64,000 nt of DNA, taken from assembly GCF_905404315.1 (NCBI RefSeq), contig NC_066277.1:14531501-14595500 (forward strand), written 5' to 3'. The translations under genes were made by a program, and so were the position numbers. Source of the DNA: Leptidea sinapis. Its lineage: Eukaryota > Arthropoda > Insecta > Lepidoptera > Pieridae. A model generated the notes under the pieces. The model ran no database searches. It was not told the DNA's origin and saw nothing but the letters and a program-made list of their open reading frames with translations. Below are positions 54,888 to 64,000 of this stretch, piece by piece. Every line of letters starts with the position of its first letter. The stretch's first letter is position 1.

Positions 54888-55020
54888 CAGATTGTTTTAG
54901 TTGTTCCCCAATTTCCTTCCACGCAATGTCTTTCTTGACATTATCCATATATTTTGGATGTTTTAAATTATATATAAATTCGTAATTGCGAACAATTTCG
55001 ATTAATTTTTCGTCGTCCAT
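54888..55020 (-). CDS. MADF-domain protein, first coding exon
   Basis: An ATG at 55020 opens 44 codons reading MDDEKLIEIVRNYEFIYNLK, HPKYMDNVKKDIAWKEIGEQ and LKQS, then a split G and the donor GTAAGT. The pattern L-I-x-x-V, a Y about eight residues on, H-P-x-Y-x-D, then K-x-x-A-W-x-x-I is the start of the MADF domain (a Myb/SANT-like DNA-binding fold). MADF proteins act as host transcription regulators and also occur as the second protein of PIF/Harbinger transposons; the sequence cannot decide between them. No later exon is found between this point and the left edge. The GC-rich region just upstream could hold its promoter. Confidence 0.75.
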
Positions 55021-55375
55021 ATTACAGCGAACGCGTACGTGTGTCTACTTGAACCGATGGTAACAAAATGGCTAATAGAAAGAGAAGAGTGGCAACGCGT
55101 TTATAACGGCGATCTTACGCGGTTATAACGCGGGTGCTCACCGTTTCGCCGCCTGCGCGCACCGGTGTGGCAACGTCGCGTGTCATGCACAGAGCATATC
55201 GCCACCGGCAAAATATTCTCGCCGACAATACTTGCCGCTCCGTGCATGGCATGCTACGGTGCTGGTCGGTAACGGAACGGGCTAGTGGGCATGGTCTCAT
55301 ACTTTTTAATACAGAGAATATTTTTTTGCGTGACACGTTCATAGCACGGTCATGGTATGATACGTTGTAGTGGGC
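55021..55375. promoter_or_regulatory. GC-rich, CpG-rich region upstream of the MADF exon
   Basis: It stands out from the AT-rich background, with ACGCGGTTATAACGCGG-like and CGGAGCGGCAAG-like (minus strand) strings. It could be the 5' untranslated region and promoter, or the end of a Harbinger-type element. No exact inverted partner is seen in the window. Confidence 0.35.
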
Positions 55376-55404
55376 AGAGACCTTTATCCTTTAGGAGTAT
55401 GAGA

Positions 55405-55806
55405 AATAGTTGTTGGCCGATTCTCAGAATTAGTTTAGCCGTTTCGGAGGAGTTTGGTAACAAACGCCGAGACACGAGAATTGTATATATTACTAGCTGA
55501 CCCAGCAAACGTTGTATTGCCGATATTAAAATCGCGATACAAAAGTATCTGTTGATCGTAGATGGGTGAAAATTTGAAGTTGTATGTATTTTTTGATGCT
55601 GACTCTTAATCAAACAAATTAAAAAAAATGACAAATAAATAAAAAAAAATTAGTGCTGACCACCCTTAACATTTAGGGGGATGAAAATAGATGTTGTCCG
55701 ATTCTCAGACCTACCCAATATGCACTCAAAATTTCATGAGAATCGGTCAAGCCGTGACGAAGGAGTTTAACTACAAACACCGCGACATGAGAATTTTATA
55801 TATTAG
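55405..55806 (+). repeat. R-B: one truncated end joined to a full copy
   Basis: Bases 55405-55492 are the right end of one R-B copy. A complete copy starts at 55493 (CTAGCTGACCCAGCAAACGT) and ends TTTTATATATTAG at 55806. Confidence 0.75.
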
Positions 55807-55807
55807 A

Positions 55808-56005
55808 AAATACTAGCCGTTCCCACCCGCTTCGATGGGCGAATTTTGAAAGGAAATAAATTAAATTTTATTCATCTTATTACAAGTATAATAAAAAAAT
55901 GATGTAGGATGAATTTCGCAACGAATGGTGGTAGTTTCATGTCGATACGATCAGTGGTTTAGGCGTGAAAGTGCCTCAAACAAAGAAAATTTTCATTATA
56001 TATAT
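55808..56005 (+). repeat. Dispersed repeat R-D
   Basis: Starts ACTAGCCGTTCCCACCCGCT and contains CGATCAGTGGTTTAGGCGTG. Ends in an AT run. Counterpart of 8490-8862. Confidence 0.7.
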
Positions 56006-56008
56006 ATA

Positions 56009-56146
56009 CCCCCTTATTCATAGTAGTCTGCTAACTTAAAGCATTGCTAATTCTCACTCTGTCTTCTTCTATTGACCTAAGTCAGAATGAGAAAAAATAC
56101 TCCTAAGCGGCTGTTTAAAGTTAACGGACCATTATGAATAAGGGGG
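56009..56146. repeat. CCCCTTATTCATAA MITE, 138 bp
   Basis: CCCCCTTATTCATA at the left and TATGAATAAGGGGG at the right, flanked by ATA on both sides (56006-56008 and 56147-56149). It abuts R-D directly. Confidence 0.85.
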
Positions 56147-56149
56147 ATA

Positions 56150-56499
56150 GTAGATATTAATAAAACCGTTTTTCTATCTTGCCTATGAGTAGAGAGATTC
56201 AATTCTAACTTCCAAACAAAGCGTTCTGTACTAATGAAATGACAAAAACACCATAAATCAACCAATGGAAAATTGTGATGCGGACTTTGCAACTTCTTCT
56301 AACAACAAACTTTTAACACGAATGTTATGATTCTTCAGTTTAATATTCTGTAAGCATATTATTTAAAGTAAATTTAACTATACATTTATTTATGACTACA
56401 CAAAACATATTACATATATATATAGTAAAATTAACAAATTTAAAATAGGATGTCATTAAAAGGACACGCACTCAGTAATTTTGGAATTGATTTTTTTTT
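56150..56499. other. No gene seen
   Basis: AT-rich, nothing recognised. Confidence 0.4.
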
Positions 56500-56802
56500 A
56501 TGAAAATAAGGGACGAGACGGGCAGTACGTTCAGTTGACGGTAATGATACGCCCTGCCCATTACAATGCAGTGCCGCTCAGGATTCTTGAAAAACCTAAA
56601 ATTTCTGAGCGACACTACAATTGCGCTAGTCTCCTTGAGACATAAGATGTTAAGTCTCATTTGCCCAGTAATTTCACTAGTTACGGCGCCTTTCAGTGCG
56701 AAACACAATAATGCTTACACATTACTGCTTCACGGCAGAAATAGTCGCCGTTGTGGTACCCATAATCTAGCCGACATCCTGTGCAAAGGAGCCTCCCACT
56801 GG
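56500..56802 (-). repeat. R-A element, near full length
   Basis: Minus-strand copy from TTTTATGAAAATAAGGGACG to GCAAAGGAGCCTCCCACTGG. Well conserved. Confidence 0.85.
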
Positions 56803-57004
56803 ATAATAAGGATTACCCCAATTCCAACACTGATTTTAGGTATCTACCAAGTGGACCTAATGACAGCAGCCGTAGACAACACGGTTCCTGTTGTTATAGG
56901 TCTTAAATGTTTTTTTTATTCTATTAAATAGGATATATTCTAATTTTTTTATTTACTGAAGCTGTTTATTTTCTGATTATTATTATTATTACGTCTCTGA
57001 ACCT
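56803..57004. other. No feature seen
   Basis: AT-rich, nothing recognised. Confidence 0.4.
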
Positions 57005-57188
57005 TTTTGTTTCTCTAAAAGAAAAGATTTCAGTTCGTTTTTAAAAGAGAACAAACTTTTTTGATCTTTAATAGGTGGCGACAAATCATTCCAGTATTTG
57101 GAGGCGCTGTATTCAAAGCTAACCCTAAATGCTGTGGTACCGTGTAGAGGCACTTCGAGGAGAGTTTTGCCGTGACGCGTCTGATAAC
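57005..57188 (-). mobile_element. LINE ORF C-terminal fragment
   Basis: The minus strand encodes EVPLHGTTAFRVSFEYSASK, Y-W-N-D-L-S, and SFKNELKSFLLEKQ before a stop. W-N-x-L-P/S with a following F-K-x-x-L-K is the usual end of CR1/Jockey-type LINE proteins. The start is lost in the neighbouring SINE arm. Confidence 0.7.
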
Positions 57189-57200
57189 TCTCATTTGTTT

Positions 57201-57514
57201 AAACAATTTGTTATGTTTTTTATAGTGATAACCCTCACTTCTAGGATAAATACACAAATAAAATTTGAAAAACAAAATTTTATGAACGATGCGGGACTCG
57301 AACCACAACCTGAGAGTTGAACAAAGCATACAATATTTTATAGCGATACGTCACTCGAACGGTTAGCTCAGTTGGTTAGAGCATGGGCACGGAACGCCGG
57401 AGGTCGTGAGTTCGAGTCCCGCATCGTTCATAAAGTTTTGTTGTTTTTCCAATTTTATTTGTGTATTAATCCTAGAAGTGAGGGTTATCACTTTAAAATC
57501 ATAACAAATTGTTT
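57201..57514 (+). repeat. Fold-back tRNA-type SINE with about 103-bp arms
   Basis: Arm 57201-57303 and arm 57410-57514 are near-identical inverted copies: each runs from AACAAATTGTTT through CCTAGAAGTGAGGGTTATCA to GCATCGTTC and GTTCGAGTCCC. A tRNA-like segment spans 57357-57430, so its 3' half (with the B box) lies inside the right arm and an inverted copy of that half lies in the left arm. Confidence 0.85.
57357..57430 (+). pseudogene. tRNA-like segment of the SINE
   Basis: TTAGCTCAGTTGGTTAGAGC is a perfect A box and GAGTTCGAGTCCC a B box. The 7-bp acceptor stem GAACGGT/ATCGTTC and a discriminator A can form. The anticodon loop ACGGAAC lacks U33 and the anticodon stem is imperfect, so it is not a working tRNA. 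Confidence 0.75.
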
Positions 57515-57737
57515 AGATTTACAAGAGCGACATCTCAAGTCAATTTCCTAATAAACAAATATTGGGGTTGAGCAGGTTATCAATTGTAAAGTAGATCCTG
57601 TAGATGAAGCCACAACCTGAGAGTTGAACAAAGCAAACAGAATTTTATAGCGATACGTCACTCGAATGGTTAGCTCAGTTGGTTAGAGCACGGGCACGGA
57701 ACGCCGGAGGTCGTAAGTTCCAGACCCGCATCGTTCA
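57515..57737 (+). repeat. Second tRNA-type SINE copy in tandem
   Basis: The body GAGCGACATCTCAAGTCAAT and TAAAGTAGATCCTGTAGATG leads to a tRNA-like segment at 57664-57737 (GAATGGTTAGCTCAGTTGG), with a damaged B box (AGTTCCAGACCC). Confidence 0.7.
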
Positions 57738-58020
57738 TAAAATTTTGTTTTTCAAATCTCATTTGTTTGATATATATATTTGATATTATAGAATATTTAT
57801 TACAATTTACAATTATTCACAAGAACCGACATAATGATAACGTAATAATGTCCCTTAAAAAGGTGACTTTCATAGTTCCAACACGAGAAATAAGAAATTG
57901 CTCGTCACTAGTTAATACCCTCCATAAAATACACAATAGTTTTAAGAGAATTATTTATACAATTTAATAATTTGGGTCTTGCCTATTTTCTAAGTTATCC
58001 TTGACATGTTTTTATATAAT

Positions 58021-58811
58021 ACTAGCTATCCCAGTAAACGTTGTATTGCCTAATATGGCAAATAATAAAAATAAAGTAATAAAAAAATTTTTGACCGATT
58101 CTTAAACCTACCAAATATATCGTACATACAATTTATCGTACTACACCTAATAATAATATTCGATTGCCATCTTGCAACTCTATTGCGTATCTGTGGATGG
58201 AATAGAATAATACAAATGATTTAAGTCTTCTTATTAATATAATAATACAATATAAAAATCGCGATAAAAAAAATAGGTTCTGATCGTAGACGGGTGAAAA
58301 TTTGAAGTTGTAAGTATTAATTAATGCTGAAAAAAATAAAAGCAAAAAATTACGTCCAAAAATATAAATGAAAATTAGGGGGATGAAAAATAGATGTTGT
58401 CCGATTCTGCACCCTAGCCGATATGCACGCTAAGATTCACGAAAATCGGTCGTGCCGTTTCGGAGGATTTCAATTACGTACACCGTGACACGAGAATTTT
58501 ATATATTAGACTAGCTGACCCAGCAAACGTTGGGTAAGCCGATATTAAAATCGCGATACAAAAGTAGATCGTAGATGGGTGAAAATTTGAAGTTGTATGT
58601 ATTTTTAATGCTGACTCATAATCAAAAAAATTAAAAAAAAATGTCAAAAAAATTGTATGGGCCACCCTTAACATTTAGGGGGATGAAAAATAGATGTTGT
58701 CCGATTCTCAGACCTACCCAATATGCACTCAAAATTTCATGACAATCGGTCAAGCCGCTTCGGAGGAGTTCGGTCCCGTACACCGTGACACGAGAATTTT
58801 ATATATTAGAT
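58021..58811 (+). repeat. Two R-B copies in tandem
   Basis: Copy 1 is 58021-58510 and copy 2 is 58511-58811. Each starts with an ACTAGCT-like left end and ends GACACGAGAATTTTATATAT. Copy 1 has the longer internal region also seen at 6618-6952. Confidence 0.75.
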
Positions 58812-60157
58812 ATAGTTATATACCTACTGTGTCTCTCATAAGCGATCAGGTATGGGACTAGACCACGATTGGCTTTCACAAGTATGTAATGTGAAAGCTA
58901 CATAATATAATTATTAATACACAATAGTTGAGCTGTAGGAGATTGTGCCGTTTCTTCTCTGTCAACACGAAGAGGTGCTCAACTTAATAAATGTTACCGA
59001 GTTATAGGAATCAATTTTGAAAAAATACTTAAGTGATTTTTATAACTATTGTACACAAAAAACTTTTTCTTCTTGTGTCTGTACTGGCTCTTCCTTCTCA
59101 TTTCATTTCATGATTCTAGGCCAAAAAGAAACACCCTATATTGGTCATGAATATCCGGCGAGATTTGAGCTTTTGATTTAAATGGCCTGAAATAACTTGA
59201 TATTCATGAAACGACATACATATCTTATAATTGTTGTCGTTTAAATTGAATAGGTATCGTTTCACAGAAAAAGTTTTGACAGAAGTACACATAGACGGAT
59301 GAACAAAAATGGAAAAGAATGTTAACCTTCAAAATGATCCTTTTTGGTGATACAGAGTCCTTAAAATACAGAACAACAATTATAATATATTGATAATAAT
59401 CACTAGTGGATGCAATTCCATTATGAATTATAGGCACATAACTTAAACATACACTTAATATATTATATTGGGATCATAATATTATAAGTTGTGTGTAAGA
59501 AATACATAAATAAATCGAACAGAACTCACCGAGGCATCTTCTTCACGTTCAATCACTGTGAAGTACGAAGACTGACTAACGCCCAGTCGCCTGTTGGTTA
59601 GGGGGTAGGAATTATATAGAGCTGTTACAGCCACTTGCTATATTAATGTTATTATTAAACTATCTGATCCGACAAACGTTATTTTGCCATATAATTTATT
59701 TTTAGGGTTTGACGGTTTTTTCTCCGACGTATTTTACAAATATAACTACTATGAAAAGTATTTTAATTTTTTGGCTTAATATATAGTATGTATATCTGAC
59801 ACAGACAGAGAAATAAGAAATTCTGGCTGACTGGCTTTTAATCATTTTTTTTTCATTGCATAGAAATTTTATCTCTACAGATTTATTATAAGTATAGATT
59901 AAATTATTTAGCATCATTACTTATAAAGAAACCACGTATAATAATACGTGTAGAATAATATCCATTCTAGAATTTTATTGTACAAATCTGTGCTCTGAGA
60001 TTTAAATAGAAATACTTATAGATTTAAGCACATTTCTACTAACAATTAGAGGAAAAAATATTTTAAGTTTGAAATAATGATTCTTCTACTACATTACCGC
60101 TCTTCTTTAGCCCCAATGTATACATATAAGCGTAATTAAAATATAGTAATGTGGAGG
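58812..60157. other. No gene seen
   Basis: About 1.3 kb of AT-rich sequence. At about 59655 an R-B-like left end trace (CTGATCCGACAAACGTTATT) occurs. Nothing coding is recognised. Confidence 0.4.
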
Positions 60158-60214
60158 TATGTGTGTATGGTAGTGTGTGTGTGTCTGTGTGTGTGCATGT
60201 GTGTGTGTGTGTGT
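60158..60214. repeat. (GT)n microsatellite
   Basis: Interrupted GT repeat. Confidence 0.95.
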
Positions 60215-60469
60215 TCTTAAAATATTTTTAGGAGAAATATAATATTATCTTGTCCAGGTGATTAATGCACTTTACATACCTACATAGAAGATTTTATTAT
60301 ATACAATATGTTTGTAAAATGTTTTTTTTTTTTATATAGAAAAGCCGCAAGACTAGTCTATTATATCCATTTATTTATTAAGTTCTTCATACACGCCGCT
60401 TTCACTTCTTGTACTCACAATAAGCAAAAATATTAACTCTTAGTACTGTTAACCTACTTACTGTTAACT

Positions 60470-60645
60470 GGGCAAATCAAACTTAAGATCTTATGTCTCA
60501 AGGTGACGAGCGCAAATGTAGTGCCGCTCAGAATTTTTGGGTTTTTCAAGAATCCTGAGCAACACTGCATTGTAATGGGTAGGGCGTATCAATTACCATC
60601 AGCTGAACCTCCTGCTCGTCTCGTCCCTTATTTTCATAAAAAATA
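60470..60645 (+). repeat. R-A element, 5' truncated
   Basis: From the CTTATGTCTCAAGGTGACG block to TTATTTTCATAAAAAATATC. Confidence 0.8.
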
Positions 60646-60748
60646 TCAAACACTGGTGTCTGCTAGAGATCAGTGTACATCATTGCGAATAAACGCGCCC
60701 TAAATTTGTCCGCCGCCATGAAGGAGGGATATTTAGTACGTCACAAAC

Positions 60749-61262
60749 ATTTATTGAATTAGGCGTTACTTTGCGGAAATCCATAATTATACAAATGATT
60801 TAAGTTTTCTTTAGTGTTAGTTCCGCCAATATTTGTTTTTAAAACAATTCGACACGTGTTTCGCCTCTACACGAACCTATAAACTAAGTTGTGAAACTTG
60901 TAACGGGGTATATATCGGTCAAACAGGTCGGAATTTCGAAATTAAATTAAGGGAACATATTGCCGCATTTAGGAATAATCATCCCGAAAAATCACACTTC
61001 GCGAAACATTTAATTGATACAGGTCACTCACTCGGAAACAATAATAATTTTAATATTTTACATACATGTGAAAAAGGATTTCGCTTAAATGTGTTAGAGC
61101 AATTAGAAATAATAAAACACAAAAATAATATGTTTACATTGTTGAATGAACAAACAAATTTAGTCCCATCACCTTTGTTACGTGTCTCTTCCGGGGGTAA
61201 TACGTCACAACAGCCGACCAATCACAGCGCGTCATTTCATTGGACGAGGGTATAAAAGAATG
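60749..61262 (+). mobile_element. Penelope-like element, rearranged second copy
   Basis: Bases 60749-60872 match 29849-29972 in the same orientation (one difference seen). From 60873 the sequence switches to the inverse strand: a plus-strand GIY-YIG domain (YKLSCETCNGVYIGQTGRN), then LNVLEQLEIIKHKNNMFTLL, to a GGACGAGGGTATAAAAG block. The reverse transcriptase is absent. Inverted terminal pieces joined to a 5' truncated body are known for Penelope elements. Confidence 0.9.
60873..61254 (+). pseudogene. GIY-YIG endonuclease domain of the Penelope-like element
   Basis: An open frame of about 125 codons with G-V-Y, Y-I-G and the R-L/K-R-E-H element, continuing through HFAKHLIDTGHSLGNNNNF. The conserved core of the nuclease is uninterrupted here, unlike in the 30.2 kb copy. 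It has no start of its own; the frame enters from the inverted terminal piece. Confidence 0.88.
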
Positions 61263-61415
61263 GCTTTCGGCGCGGAAACTCCATAGGGAGTGCCGCTTGC
61301 ACCTCTCTCTCCCCAAGAGAAGGTCGGCTTCGATGTAGGTTTGGAGGGCACCTGCCCAAAGCCAACTGCAGGTGGTGTTTAGTGGGTAGGCACCTAGCAA
61401 TTTTTGTGGCTTTCA
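61263..61415. other. GC-rich unknown segment
   Basis: GTGCCGCTTGCACCTCTCTC, GGAGGGCACCTGCCCAAAGC and a GTGGGTAGGCACC end. Much richer in GC than the flanks. Probably part of another mobile element; class not recognised. Confidence 0.3.
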
Positions 61416-62474
61416 GATTTTGTAATATTATAGATGCACAGGAAAGAGACGTTTACATTTCGAGTGACATCTTACCATAGACAATTATTTATTGAGTAAT
61501 GTTACTACTGTACATATAATGACATTAATATTTATACGATACTAACGTCACTCAATTGTTTTGCCTTCCCGGAACCCCTTCACTAAAACTTAAGTTTCAT
61601 GGTATGGTACTCTAGTTCAAATTAACTTCTAAGTATTATTACGAATCTTTTGTTTGGAAATAGGTATAGAAAAGTGTTCTTAGAATATTTCAGGCAATTT
61701 TTTAAATTTTTCTCTCTGTAAGAACCTAATAAAATAATTCGTGATATCGGTTCAGCTGCTCTCGAAATTTGCGCTTAGCAACACAATCAGCAATTCATTT
61801 TCATATTATAAATGATTATGTTAAGCTTTATGAAGGATCGTTGTAGCAGCTCTATATAATTATCTCCTGAATATGGAGTGAAAGAGTAGCCTTCAGATAA
61901 CCCCCCGCCTGCCCACTCAGCAACAGTTTGTCAAAAGGGATGCCAGTTCAGAAAATATCTCAATAACTAGGGAGATGAAAGAATTGCGTTACGTGATAAA
62001 TGATTATTTGATTAATGAATGTCCGAAACTAAAACAGATTTAATTACTTTAATTTAGTTGGATGAAGTAGACTAATTACTCACTAACGGCCAATCTTTAG
62101 ATTCAATCTTAACCACAAATTGATAATCCAAGACAGAAAGTTTCTGTGATTAAGAAACGTTTTTGTGATCTCCTTTTTTTGATCCATGGAATGACGTATT
62201 TGTTTTTTTAATTATGAATATATATTATATACTGACTAGCATCTGTCCCAATACATTCATGGTGTTTTACTGTGTTTATTGCTTAAAATTCAGGCCTTTA
62301 AAATGTTAATCCCTTTTTGGCTGTCAGATCATATTTTTATGTTTTGTTTAAATTTTTTTAAGAGTTGTGGATTATGTATAAATATATAAATAAATAAATT
62401 GCTAATTATTGATAAGCTTTTTTTCTATACTACCTTGTTTCAAAAATTTAGAAAGACTTACTAAAATACATTAT
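61416..62474. other. No gene seen
   Basis: About 1 kb of AT-rich sequence without recognised genes or repeats. Confidence 0.4.
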
Positions 62475-62704
62475 TTTTTACGGATTAGGAGGACAAATGA
62501 CCGTATCTGGTGTTAAGTGATCACCGCCGCCCACAATCTCTTGCAACACCAGGGGAATCACAGGAGCGTTGCCGGCCTTAAAGGAAGGTACCCATTTCGT
62601 ATCGTCCCGGAAACACCAAACAAGGAAGCTCATTCCACAGCTTTGTAGTACGTGGAAGAAAGCTCCTAAAAACCGCACTGGGGAGGAACGCCGTACATCC
62701 AGAT
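62475..62704 (-). mobile_element. CR1/Jockey-like LINE 3' end
   Basis: Minus-strand copy: CAACACCAGGGGAATCACAG, the GGTACCCATTTCGTATCGTC block and GCTCATTCCACAGCTTTGTA. Small deletions. Confidence 0.85.
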
Positions 62705-62714
62705 TATTATTATT

Positions 62715-62905
62715 TCGGAAGAGCGACATCTCAAGTCAATTTTCTAATATGCAATAATAAGGGTTGAGCATCGACTGTAAAGTTGATCTTGTAGATGGAG
62801 CCACAACCTTAGAACAAGCCACCATGTATTTTGTTACAATTCAAATTTTTATATTTAATCCCAGAAATGAGGGTATCATTTGAAAAAAAAAAACAAAGTC
62901 TTTTA
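62715..62905 (+). repeat. tRNA-type SINE body without tRNA part
   Basis: GGAAGAGCGACATCTCAAGTC, AAAGTTGATCTTGTAGATGG and ATCCCAGAAATGAGGGTATC belong to the SINE family at 57.2-57.7 kb. The A-box/B-box section is deleted. Confidence 0.6.
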
Positions 62906-63247
62906 AAATTGCGGATTCAAATTTAACTGGAAATAAGTCGACCATGCAATTCCAATGCGATTTAGTGAACTTTAAATTACCTCTCAAGTGAAAACAAATC
63001 CCATCGGCGTTTTCATTCGCCATAAAAACGCGAATTTTAAAAATACCAAGACCAAGTGTCCAAAAAACAGCATTTCCAGAGTCAAAATGGATGGAGTGTC
63101 GTATTATAGGAAAGTGCCCCTTAAAACAAGCAAAATTGTGTAACGTTTTACTTCTAAAGAGCGTATACAATAAACTTTGAACATTAATGCCACGAAATAA
63201 GGTGATAATTTGAATGAATGTTTTAATATTATCTGTATAAGTTAATT
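62906..63247. repeat. R-I-like remnant, otherwise no feature
   Basis: Bases 63110-63240 share TTTGAACATTA and AATAAGGTG-TAATTTGAAT blocks with 5165-5220. The rest is AT-rich. Confidence 0.45.
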
Positions 63248-63315
63248 TTCAACCGACTTCAAGAAGGAGGAGGTTATCAATTCGATCGGTTTTTTATTAC
63301 GTATATACTACGCCG
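63248..63315 (+). repeat. ACCGACTTCAA repeat fragment
   Basis: AACCGACTTCAAGAAGGAGG and AGGTTATCAATTCGATCGG, the widespread lepidopteran repeat whose other copy is 28738-28994. Confidence 0.6.
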
Positions 63316-63464
63316 CTTGAACATTATTTGACATTTTAAAGGAGTCTATTTGTTTATAGTATGTCAATAGTGGTGGGGTGAAAGCAGCGCCGACAGGAGG
63401 GGGCAATAGCTCTAGTCATTGTGCCACTGACTCTATTTAATATAGTATATATGATGAAAGTCAC

Positions 63465-63732
63465 CGGCATAGCCCAGATGGTTGCGAAACTGAAATGGCA
63501 GTGGGCAGGGCATAAAGCTCGACGGATAGATGGCTGTTAGGGCAGTAAAGTCCTCGAATGGCGACCACGTACCAGAAAACGTAGTGTTGGAAGGCCTTCC
63601 ACAAGATAGTCCGACGATCTGGGCAAGATCGCCAGAATAGGTTGGATGAGGGCTGCACAGGACCGATCGTCATGGCGATCTTTGGGCGAGACCTTTGTCC
63701 AGCAGTGGACGTCCTCCGGCTGAAGTGATGAT
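63465..63732 (+). mobile_element. RTE-type LINE 3' end
   Basis: The plus strand encodes V-A-K-L-K-W-Q-W-A-G-H, then V-L-E-W-R-P, V-G-R-P-like, L-D-E-G and QQWTSSG-like codons, with a few frameshifts. Ends in GATGATATGATA. The best preserved plus-strand RTE tail. Confidence 0.85.
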
Positions 63733-63844
63733 ATGATAAATATAGAATATATTTAATATTATTGTGATAACGGTGGGTGCTTAAGACGGCATGTTATGTA
63801 ATAACTTTATCAAGGTGAGTTTAATAATAAATACGAAAATTTTG

Positions 63845-64000
63845 TTATGTATGATTGATGACTAACTTATTCTCCATTCGAGTCCGCTTAAGCCGTGTGT
63901 TACAGCTAAGTATCATTAGACACCCACCAAACAAAGTGATCAGCGTGCCTTCTACTTCTTCACGTGTCTCTCCATTACTGCAGGTCAGCTTTTTAAACTT
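63845..64000 (-). CDS. Unidentified open frame at the right edge
   Basis: Fifty-one codons, open from the window edge to a stop at 63845: KFKKLTCSNGETREEVEGTL, then ITLFGGCLMILSCNTRLKR. No family recognised. It could be a coding exon end, a mobile-element frame or chance. Confidence 0.25.
   Translation of the reverse strand, partial: KFKKLTCSNGETREEVEGTLITLFGGCLMILSCNTRLKRTRMENKLVINHT

Noticed and set aside
57357..57737. Two tRNA genes
   Set aside because: A and B boxes are good, but the anticodon loop lacks U33, the stem pairs poorly, and both copies sit in a dispersed repeat. They are SINE parts.

Overview
The window is nuclear DNA of an insect, almost certainly a moth or butterfly (Lepidoptera). 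It is AT-rich and split by introns, and it is packed with repeat types known from that order: RTE and CR1/Jockey-like LINE tails, Tc1/mariner, hAT and Penelope-like elements, and tRNA-type SINEs. I see no bacterial or viral gene order, rRNA or CRISPR array.

Region 1 (about 0.27-9.0 kb, minus strand) holds the one confident host gene. Seven exons splice in consistent phase into about 359 residues of a sugar transporter of the major facilitator superfamily (SLC2/Tret1-like). They cover transmembrane segments (TM) 1 to about 8. The C-terminus lies beyond the left edge, and the start codon lies further right in an exon I could not find. All six introns hold transposon debris. The TM7 motif that normally carries the sugar-binding glutamines and asparagine is changed.

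Region 2 (about 9-29 kb) is a transposon graveyard. It holds LINE tails, a frameshifted RTE LINE (12.5-14.9 kb), a non-autonomous hAT element with a perfect 8-bp target duplication (15.85-16.40 kb), a mariner N-terminal fragment (19.9 kb), a nested RTE/CR1 composite (23.5-24.3 kb) and a nearly whole Tc1-like transposase (27.4-28.7 kb).

Region 3 (about 29-45 kb) has a Penelope-like element with reverse transcriptase, GIY-YIG nuclease and a hammerhead-like motif (29.85-31.48 kb), a decayed LINE (31.85-32.9 kb), a mariner remnant (35.9-36.6 kb), a 58-bp perfect palindrome and many MITE-like elements.

Region 4 (about 45-64 kb) has an RTE-type LINE tail expanded by twelve 98-bp tandem units (45.3-47.1 kb), a palindromic Penelope-like fragment inserted in another LINE (47.8-48.2 kb), a 50-bp perfect palindrome, a MADF-domain first exon (54.9-55.0 kb), a fold-back tRNA-type SINE (57.2-57.5 kb) and a rearranged second Penelope-like copy (60.7-61.3 kb).

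Apart from the transporter, and perhaps the MADF exon, nothing here looks like a working host gene. Repeat family labels R-A, R-B and so on are mine. Ends of decayed repeats are approximate, usually within 10-20 bases.
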